Of a DNA stretch of 11,672 bases, positions 5,912-11,672 are shown one piece after another; position 1 is the stretch's first letter; each line of letters starts with the position of its first letter. The notes beneath the pieces are model-generated. The model did not search any database, had not been told where the DNA came from, and saw only the letters and a list, made by a program, of their open reading frames with translations. The translations under genes and the position numbers were made by a program. This stretch comes from CALLMJ01 sp964493765 (GTDB taxonomy: Bacteria; Bacteroidota; Bacteroidia; J057; CALLMJ01). The DNA is taken from contig CAZBPK010000043.1 of the NCBI GenBank assembly GCA_964493765.1, forward strand, positions 1-11,672, read 5' to 3'.

Positions 5912-8900
5912 CTAATAATTCAAATGAGTTTGAAGCCATTTTTCTACGTATTCACTAGTAACACTTTTGCGATGGGCATAATTTTCAACTTGGTCTTTTC
6001 CAATGTCTCCTAATCCAAAGTATTGAGATTTTAGATGAGCGAAATAAAAACCACTAACTGCCGCAGCAGGATACATAGCCATGCTTTCTGTTAAAATTAA
6101 TCCCGTGTGATGAGTAACTTCTAACCAATCAAATAAAGTAAGTTTTTCGGTATGGTCAGGGCAGGCAGGGTAACCAGGAGCAGGACGTATCCCTTGATAT
6201 TCTTCTTTAATTAATTTTTGGTTATCAAATGTTTCTTGGCTATAGCCCCAATATTGAGTTCTTACTAGAAAATGCAAATATTCCGCAAAAGCTTCCGCTA
6301 ATCTATCAGCAACCGCTTTGGCTAAAATAGCATGATAATCATCGTGGTCTTGTTCATATTTTTTTACAATCTCTTCTAAACCTATTCCCGCATTGACAGC
6401 AAATCCGCCTAAATAATCAGGTACACCTGTTGACTTAGGTGCAATAAAATCTACTAAACTGTAATGAGGTAAACCTGTACCTTTTTCTATTTGTTGTCTC
6501 AAAAAATGAAAAACATAAAGGACTGTATTTCTATTTTCATCGGTATAGACTTCAATATCTTCGCCTACGGCATTAGCAGGATAAATACCAAAAACACCTT
6601 TTAACTGCAAAGCATTGTTTTTTTCAAATTCATCTAACATTTTATTGGCATCATGGTATAATTTTTGGGCTTCATGACCGTAATCAGGGTTTTGAAAAAT
6701 ATCAGGGTATTTGCCTTTTAGTTCCCAAGTAGCAAAAAATGGCGTCCAATCTATAAAAGGTCTTACCTCTTGAATATTGGGTGTGATTACTTTTGTACCT
6801 ATAAATTGTGCTTTTGGAGTAGGTTCTTGGGTAAAATCAATTTTGAATGAATTATTTTTAGCTTCATCAAAACTAACATAATTTTTGTGTTGTTTCTTTT
6901 TTGAGTGAATTTCTCTTAATTTTTGATATTCAGATTTAATGGATTGTTTTAGAGGGTCTTTTTGGTCATCTGAAAGCAAAGCGGAAACTACAGGAACTGA
7001 CTTTGAGGCATCTAAAACATGAATAACCGCATTATTATGATACTGTGGTTCAATTTTTACGGCAGTATGGGCTTTTGAGGTAGTAGCACCACCAATTAAT
7101 AAAGGAATATCAAAATTAAGGCGTTGCATTTCTGATGCTACATGAACCATTTCATCTAAAGAAGGAGTAATTAAGCCACTTAATCCAATGATATCTACAT
7201 TTTCTTTTCGGGCCGTTTCTAAAATTTTTTCGCAGGGAATCATTACGCCTAAATCAATAATTTCATAACCATTGCAAGCTAAAACTACTCCGACAATATT
7301 TTTTCCGATATCATGCACATCTCCTTTAACAGTTGCTAATAAAACTTTACCTGCGGCTTTATTCACACCGCTGGCTTTCTTTTCTGCTTCAATGAAGGGA
7401 ATTAAGTAGGCTACCGCTTTTTTCATCACTCTAGCAGATTTTACTACTTGTGGTAAAAACATTTTTCCTTCTCCAAACAAATCGCCTACAATGTTCATCC
7501 CTTCCATTAAAGGACCTTCAATTACTTCTAATGCACTAGGATATTGTTGGCGCACTTCTTCTGTATCCTGCTCTATGTATTCTACAATCCCCTTAACTAA
7601 AGAATATTTTAAACGTTCAACAGCACTTTTTTCTCTCCATTCTTCGGATTTAGATTGAGTTTGATGAGTATTTTTTATGCTTTCAGCAAACTGTACTAAT
7701 TTTTCTGTCGCATCAGGCTTACGATTAAACAAAACATCTTCTACTAATTCTAGTAAATCTTTAGGGACATCATCATAAACGGTTAATTGCCCCGCATTGA
7801 CAATCCCCATATCTAAGCCTGCTTTGATGGCATGATATAAAAATGCGGCGTGAATAGCTTCTCTTACTGCATTATTCCCCCTAAAAGAAAAGGAAATATT
7901 ACTTACTCCCCCACTTACTTTAGCTAAGGGTAAATTTTGTTTAATCCAGCGAGTAGCTTCAATAAAGGCTTTGCCATATTCATTGTGTTCTTCAATACCT
8001 GTTGCAATGGTAAGAATGTTGGGGTCAAAAATGATGTCTTGGGGAGGAAATCCTATTTGGTGTACCAAAATATCATAAGCACGCTTACAAATTTGTATTT
8101 TTCTTTCAAAAGTATCGGCTTGTCCAATTTCGTCAAAAGCCATAACGACTACAGCAGCCCCGTATCTACGAATTTTTTTGGCTTGTTCAATAAATTTTTC
8201 TTCCCCTTCTTTTAAGCTAATAGAATTGACAATTCCCTTTCCCTGTAAACACTTGAGCCCTGCTTCAATAATAGACCATTTAGAAGAGTCAATCATAATA
8301 GGGACTTTGGCTATGTCGGGTTCTGCAGCTAATAAATTCAAGAATTTGACCATGGCCTCTTCACCGTTAAGCATGCCATCGTCCATGTTAACATCAATTA
8401 CTTGTGCCCCCCCTTCAACTTGTTGCCTTGCTATACTTAAAGCCTCTTCGTAGTTGCCCTCCATAATAAGTTTCTTAAATTTAGGAGAACCTGCTACGTT
8501 AGTTCTTTCGCCGATATTTACAAAATTAGAGCCTTCGTAAATGGTTACAGGTTCTAATCCTGATAATCTTAAATAAGGGGGAATAGAAGGAATTTTTCGG
8601 GGGGGATATTTTGAAGCAATTTGCGCAATTTTTTCAATATGCTCAGGAGTAGTTCCACAACAACCGCCTACGATATTAATAAATCCTGATTGGCAAAAAT
8701 CTTCAATTTGACTTTGCATTTGTAAGGGAGTTTCGTCATACTCTCCAAAGGCATTCGGTAAACCTGCATTAGGATGAGCAGAAACGTAACAATGGGCAAT
8801 TTTAGATAGAATTTGTAAATAAGGGCGCATATCTTTTGCCCCTAATGCACAATTTATCCCTACGGATAATAAATTCTTAGTATGGCTAATAGAGTTCCAG

Positions 8901-9571
8901 AAAGCTTCTGTGGTTTGCCCTGACAATGTTCTACCAGATGCGTCTGTAATAGTAACAGAAATCATTACGGGTAAAATTTTCCCTGTATTTTCTGCAAACT
9001 CTTCTATTGCATAAATAGCGGCTTTAGCGTTAAGCGTATCAAATATTGTTTCTATTAAAAGTAGGTCTACGCCGCCTTCTACTAAGCCTTTCACTTGTTC
9101 ATAATATACTTTGACTAAATCATCAAAAGTTACAGCTCTGTACCCAGGGTCATTTACATCAGGAGATAATGAAGCTGTACGATTGGTCGGACCAATGGAG
9201 CCTGCTACGAAACGAGGTTTTTCAGGAGTAGAGTATTTTAATGCGACATTTTTAGCAAGCCTTGCACCTTCATAGTTAAGCTCATACACTAAATCCACCA
9301 TATCATAATCCGCCATAGAAATGGCATTAGAATTAAAAGTATTGGTCTCTATAATATCCGCACCAGCTTTTAAATAAGCTTCATGAATTTCTTCTATAAT
9401 GGCAGGTTGCGTTAATACCAATAAATCATTATTTCCTTTAACATCACGATGAAAATCTGTAAAACGATAACCACGATAATCTTTTTCGGAAAGTTTATAT
9501 TTTTGTATCATGGTGCCCATAGCACCGTCTAATACCAGGATTCTTTGCTGTATGACTTGGAAAATATCCAT
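5912..9571 (-). CDS. metH: Cobalamin-dependent methionine synthase
   Basis: This enzyme transfers a methyl group from 5-methyltetrahydrofolate to homocysteine through cobalamin, giving methionine and tetrahydrofolate in the cytoplasm. The 1219 residues carry all four modules in order and match the E. coli length (1227). The homocysteine domain (about 1-330) has zinc ligands C241 (GINCALGA) and C304-C305 (GGCCGTT). The pterin-binding domain (about 345-615) has NIGERTN at 352-358. The cobalamin domains (about 645-880) have the lower-ligand histidine H753 in GDVHDIGKNIV. The C-terminal activation domain, which binds S-adenosylmethionine for reductive reactivation, has RPAPGYPACPDH at 1129-1140. 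No key residue appears missing. The frame extends to a TTG at 9604, but the promoter box at 9591-9584 lies inside that extension, so the ATG at 9571 (MDIFQVI) is chosen. It has no room for a cobalamin riboswitch upstream. No metF is in the window. Confidence 0.97.
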   Translation of the reverse strand: MDIFQVIQQRILVLDGAMGTMIQKYKLSEKDYRGYRFTDFHRDVKGNNDLLVLTQPAIIEEIHEAYLKAGADIIETNTFNSNAISMADYDMVDLVYELNYEGARLAKNVALKYSTPEKPRFVAGSIGPTNRTASLSPDVNDPGYRAVTFDDLVKVYYEQVKGLVEGGVDLLLIETIFDTLNAKAAIYAIEEFAENTGKILPVMISVTITDASGRTLSGQTTEAFWNSISHTKNLLSVGINCALGAKDMRPYLQILSKIAHCYVSAHPNAGLPNAFGEYDETPLQMQSQIEDFCQSGFINIVGGCCGTTPEHIEKIAQIASKYPPRKIPSIPPYLRLSGLEPVTIYEGSNFVNIGERTNVAGSPKFKKLIMEGNYEEALSIARQQVEGGAQVIDVNMDDGMLNGEEAMVKFLNLLAAEPDIAKVPIMIDSSKWSIIEAGLKCLQGKGIVNSISLKEGEEKFIEQAKKIRRYGAAVVVMAFDEIGQADTFERKIQICKRAYDILVHQIGFPPQDIIFDPNILTIATGIEEHNEYGKAFIEATRWIKQNLPLAKVSGGVSNISFSFRGNNAVREAIHAAFLYHAIKAGLDMGIVNAGQLTVYDDVPKDLLELVEDVLFNRKPDATEKLVQFAESIKNTHQTQSKSEEWREKSAVERLKYSLVKGIVEYIEQDTEEVRQQYPSALEVIEGPLMEGMNIVGDLFGEGKMFLPQVVKSARVMKKAVAYLIPFIEAEKKASGVNKAAGKVLLATVKGDVHDIGKNIVGVVLACNGYEIIDLGVMIPCEKILETARKENVDIIGLSGLITPSLDEMVHVASEMQRLNFDIPLLIGGATTSKAHTAVKIEPQYHNNAVIHVLDASKSVPVVSALLSDDQKDPLKQSIKSEYQKLREIHSKKKQHKNYVSFDEAKNNSFKIDFTQEPTPKAQFIGTKVITPNIQEVRPFIDWTPFFATWELKGKYPDIFQNPDYGHEAQKLYHDANKMLDEFEKNNALQLKGVFGIYPANAVGEDIEVYTDENRNTVLYVFHFLRQQIEKGTGLPHYSLVDFIAPKSTGVPDYLGGFAVNAGIGLEEIVKKYEQDHDDYHAILAKAVADRLAEAFAEYLHFLVRTQYWGYSQETFDNQKLIKEEYQGIRPAPGYPACPDHTEKLTLFDWLEVTHHTGLILTESMAMYPAAAVSGFYFAHLKSQYFGLGDIGKDQVENYAHRKSVTSEYVEKWLQTHLNY

Positions 9572-9575
9572 AGAA

Positions 9576-9598
9576 AAATTGTGCAAAACTAACAATTT
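9576..9598 (-). promoter_or_regulatory. metH -7 box framed by a perfect dyad
   Basis: On the minus strand, TAGTTTTG at 9591-9584 matches TAnnTTTG and lies 12 bases before the metH ATG. It is enclosed by a perfect 7-bp inverted repeat: AAATTGT and ACAATTT at plus-strand positions 9576-9582 and 9592-9598. No clear -33 element is seen. The dyad could be a repressor site. It could also be a weak AT-rich terminator for the upstream lipoprotein gene, because on the minus strand it runs straight into five T residues (9578-9574). Confidence 0.5.
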
Positions 9599-9630
9599 AA
9601 GCAATGAAAAGTTCAGTTAAAAAATAGAAA

Positions 9631-9954
9631 TTACTTACAAGTATATTTAGTTACAAAAAAGATGTTCATCTCACCGCTAGGGCAAGGATTGTTAGAATCT
9701 GGTTGAATTTTAATAGATTTATAATTTCCAGAAACTTCTAAATTTTTACATGGAACATCTTCATCATCATTAGAAAAACATATAGGAATTTTTTCATTAG
9801 AAGAGGTAGTAATATAACCACCATTATAGCAATAACAACTTAAAGGATCCATAACTCCTTTTATACTTTGGAAGTTTCCTTTTAGTGTTGGTTTTTGAGA
9901 ACAACTTGTATTTAATAACAAAACGAACAATACAAATATTGAATTTTTAAACAT
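9631..9954 (-). CDS. Small cysteine-rich lipoprotein of unknown function
   Basis: I do not recognise this 107-residue protein. The signal segment ends in the lipobox LLNTSC, with the lipid cysteine at C18. The mature part holds six more cysteines (C40, C42, C59, C69, C91, C106), a high density that suggests three disulfides in a compact extracytoplasmic domain. A notable segment is MDPLSCYCYNGGYI (35-48), and an acidic patch SNDDEDVP lies at 61-68. The gene has its own good promoter box, 35 bases separate it from the upstream oxidoreductase gene, and 59 bases separate its stop from the metH start. Co-transcription with metH is possible but no functional link is visible. The start is fixed by the signal peptide. 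Confidence 0.8.
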   Translation of the reverse strand: MFKNSIFVLFVLLLNTSCSQKPTLKGNFQSIKGVMDPLSCYCYNGGYITTSSNEKIPICFSNDDEDVPCKNLEVSGNYKSIKIQPDSNNPCPSGEMNIFFVTKYTCK

Positions 9955-9959
9955 ATTTT

Positions 9960-9993
9960 CAAAGATATGATTTTTTTGAATAAATTAATTCAA
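9960..9993 (-). promoter_or_regulatory. Promoter of the small lipoprotein gene; very short leader
   Basis: On the minus strand, TATCTTTG at 9967-9960 is an exact -7 match ending five bases before the ATG at 9954. TTG at 9993-9991 is a weak -33 candidate 23 bases upstream, overlapping the stop codon of the preceding gene. The predicted leader is zero to a few bases. Confidence 0.5.
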
Positions 9994-11429
9994 TTTTCCA
10001 TTCTTAAACCGGTTTTTGTGATAACCATTTTTTCTTGGTAAGTTTCATAATCTGTATTAACAGACCATAAATCATGGTTCGCATTATCCAAAATATTTTC
10101 TGTAGCTAAAAGTCCCATTAATATGCTATGATCTTGATTGTTATATTTATAAGCTCCATACCTTCCAATTGGATAAAGATTGGGAATGGATTTTAAATAT
10201 TCTTGAATAGGTTCTAAAATATCTTTATAATTACGAAAATAAACAGGATAAGAATTTTTTAATTTAATGACTTTTCCTTCTTGAATATTTATTTCTTTTT
10301 TGACTAAACCTGTTAGATACAGCTCTTTTTGGGCTAATTCAATGATTTCATTTTCGTTTTGATTCCAAATTGTGTCTTGGTCATAACACCAATACTCTAA
10401 AGCTAAAATGCTTGATTTTTCTTTACCATAAAGAGAGGGTAACCAATTTTTAAAATTGGTTATTCTACCTGTTTTGAGCCGCTTATCATGAATATAAATC
10501 CATTGATCTGGAAAAACATTTTCTGATGGTACATTCAAATAAACCAAAATAGTATTTCTATACTTTAATTGCTTAACTTTTGTGCATATATCTTTAGGAA
10601 GTTCTTCTAAATGCTCTGTCATAATGGATATAGGCATAGAAGAGACTACAACGTCAGCAAAATGAGTTTCTCCGCTTTCCAATTGAATACCTTTCACAAT
10701 TTGCTTTTCAACAATGACTTTTTTTACAGGCGTATTCAAGAATATTTGACCACCATTATGTTGATATAATGATTTCATTTTTTCATATACTGAGCCTGTA
10801 CCTTGTAAAGGATATGCGAATTCGTCCACTAAAGTTTTATGTTTTTTATGATCAATAATGTTAAAAGCGTTAAGAATAGCTTCAGATAAAGATAGTTTTT
10901 TGATACGTTGTGCTGCAAAATCAGCATCTAATTCAGAACAAGGAATACCCCAGAGTTTTTCTGTATATGTTTTAAAAAAAATATCAAATAACCTTTTGCC
11001 AAATCTTTGGGTTACCCAACCTTCAAAGGTATCTTGATTATTTTGGGTTAAACCTAATTTATTAGGTAAATAACTAAAAAAACATTGAGAAGCTTCTAAA
11101 ATACCTAAATTAAAGAGTGCATTAAAAACCTTTAGTGGGTAATAAAAAAATTTTCCATTATAATAGATACGTGTCAATCGATTGACCATATCATATTCAT
11201 TTCCGACAATTTCTAACCAAAATTCATTTACTTTTTTATCGTTACTAAAAAATCTATGGGGACCTAAATCCACTATTTGGTTCCATAATTTTAAAGAAGC
11301 AGACATCCCTCCAACTCTTTCAGAGGCTTCAAAAAGTTTTATAGATTGTATTTTTTTACCCAAGTATTTAGAAAGTTGATAGGCTGCAGTTAAGCCGGCA
11401 GGTCCTGCACCAATCACAATAATATCCAT
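9990..11429 (-). CDS. FAD-dependent amine-oxidase-superfamily oxidoreductase (protoporphyrinogen oxidase / UDP-galactopyranose mutase-like)
   Basis: This 479-residue flavoprotein opens with an FAD-binding Rossmann motif, IGAGPAGLTAAY (G7-x-G9-x2-G12), with the ribose-binding acid E34 and the follow-on ERVGG (37-41). The segment DLGPHRFFSNDKKV (54-67) resembles the GPHIFHT..K.V segment of UDP-galactopyranose mutases. QGTGSVYEKM and the C-terminal IGRYGAYKYNNQDHSILMG (about 421-439) match the FAD-contacting ends of the protoporphyrinogen oxidase/amine oxidase superfamily. Close relatives of this layout often occur in polysaccharide gene clusters, but no glycosyltransferases are in view, so the substrate is unknown. 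It is longer than a classical UDP-galactopyranose mutase (about 370-390 residues), so I do not call it glf; a HemG/HemY role is not shown either. The ATG at 11429 puts the Rossmann motif at the N-terminus as expected. It has its own promoter. Confidence 0.85.
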   Translation of the reverse strand: MDIIVIGAGPAGLTAAYQLSKYLGKKIQSIKLFEASERVGGMSASLKLWNQIVDLGPHRFFSNDKKVNEFWLEIVGNEYDMVNRLTRIYYNGKFFYYPLKVFNALFNLGILEASQCFFSYLPNKLGLTQNNQDTFEGWVTQRFGKRLFDIFFKTYTEKLWGIPCSELDADFAAQRIKKLSLSEAILNAFNIIDHKKHKTLVDEFAYPLQGTGSVYEKMKSLYQHNGGQIFLNTPVKKVIVEKQIVKGIQLESGETHFADVVVSSMPISIMTEHLEELPKDICTKVKQLKYRNTILVYLNVPSENVFPDQWIYIHDKRLKTGRITNFKNWLPSLYGKEKSSILALEYWCYDQDTIWNQNENEIIELAQKELYLTGLVKKEINIQEGKVIKLKNSYPVYFRNYKDILEPIQEYLKSIPNLYPIGRYGAYKYNNQDHSILMGLLATENILDNANHDLWSVNTDYETYQEKMVITKTGLRMEN

Positions 11430-11441
11430 GTATTCAGTTTA

Positions 11442-11473
11442 CAAAAGTAGTGAATACTCAATATAAGTTCAAA
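11442..11473 (-). promoter_or_regulatory. Promoter of the FAD-dependent oxidoreductase gene
   Basis: On the minus strand, TTTG at 11473-11470 (-33) and TACTTTTG at 11449-11442 (-7) are exact matches 20 bases apart. The box ends 12 bases before the ATG at 11429, giving a leader of about 7 bases. It lies in the 77-base gap after the partial DAO gene. Confidence 0.7.
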
Positions 11474-11506
11474 TTTATAATCCCGTTTCAATAGTTACAA
11501 TAAAAT

Positions 11507-11672
11507 TTATAATTCTATATTTTTTAGTACTTCATTTTCTATAAAATAGGGAACCCATAATGTACCTTTAGAACCCATACCATTGATTAAATAAATTTGG
11601 GTTTTCATTGAGTTTTGCAAAAAAACAGGTTTCCTTTCTTTAATTATAGGACGTATTCCTATTTGTTTATTA
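11507..11672 (-). CDS. DAO-type FAD-dependent oxidoreductase, C-terminal end only
   Basis: An open frame enters from the right edge and ends at the TAA at 11509-11507, giving the last 54 residues of a minus-strand protein. They include GIRPIIKERKPVF and, 13 residues on, INGMGSKGTLWVPYF. This is the pattern of the C-terminus of DAO-family flavoenzymes (D-amino acid oxidase, glycine oxidase and MnmC-like), where 'GxRP..xDRxP..G' is followed by 'nGxGsxGxxxaP'. The family is identified from this short segment only and the substrate is unknown. The usual aspartate in 'DRxP' is E here (KERKP). The gene lies in the same direction as the flavoprotein gene downstream, but a separate promoter in the gap argues against a tight operon. 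Confidence 0.75.
   Translation of the reverse strand, partial: NKQIGIRPIIKERKPVFLQNSMKTQIYLINGMGSKGTLWVPYFIENEVLKNIEL

Noticed and set aside
7937..8453. Two plus-strand open frames inside metH
   Set aside because: They are antisense to intact, conserved MetH pterin-binding domain sequence.
9572..9604. Eleven-residue N-terminal extension of MetH from a TTG codon
   Set aside because: The promoter box at 9591-9584 lies inside the extension, and the ATG at 9571 gives the usual MetH start.
9572..9630. Cobalamin or SAM riboswitch upstream of metH
   Set aside because: The 59-base gap is too short for either class and holds no recognisable conserved core; only a simple dyad is present.
11182..11379. 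Plus-strand open frame at the N-terminal end of the amine-oxidase-type gene
   Set aside because: It is antisense to the conserved FAD-binding region and has no independent support.

Overview
The window looks like chromosomal DNA of an AT-rich member of the Bacteroidota. Three things point there. Seven start regions carry the phylum's -7 promoter box (TAnnTTTG or close to it), and none shows a convincing Shine-Dalgarno sequence. Three proteins are lipoproteins with the LxSC-type lipobox common in this phylum. The PstS-like lipoprotein followed by a TPR protein is a typical Bacteroidota pairing. I cannot name the genus from sequence alone.

Layout, left to right. (1) 1-960, minus strand: an Rpn-family PD-(D/E)XK nuclease gene, followed just beyond its stop codon by a second, out-of-frame copy of its own 3' region that runs off the left edge. 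(2) 1063-2121, plus: a class I (FbaB/DhnA-type) fructose-bisphosphate aldolase, divergent from the nuclease gene with overlapping promoters, ending at a clear terminator. (3) 2292-2933, plus: an unrecognised cysteine-containing lipoprotein with its own promoter and terminator. (4) About 3014-3171: a GC-rich, hairpin-forming intergenic element very unlike the AT-rich surroundings, probably one copy of an interspersed repeat. (5) 3243-5828, plus: a two-gene operon of a PstS-like phosphate-binding lipoprotein and a secreted protein with about a dozen TPRs, closed by a strong bidirectional terminator. (6) 5912-9571, minus: a complete cobalamin-dependent methionine synthase (metH). (7) 9631-9954, minus: a small cysteine-rich lipoprotein. 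(8) 9990-11429, minus: a FAD-dependent amine-oxidase-superfamily protein related to protoporphyrinogen oxidase and UDP-galactopyranose mutase. (9) 11507 to the right edge, minus: the C-terminal end of a DAO-type FAD oxidoreductase.

Most of this is housekeeping: central carbon metabolism, methionine and one-carbon metabolism, and envelope functions. The genes do not form one pathway. The only convincing operon is the PstS-like/TPR pair. I see no tRNA, rRNA, CRISPR array, complete insertion sequence or riboswitch. The parts most worth a second look are the duplicated nuclease 3' end, the GC-rich element, and several promoters set so close to the start codon that the mRNAs should be leaderless or nearly so. 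I do not see a convincing new multi-gene system.
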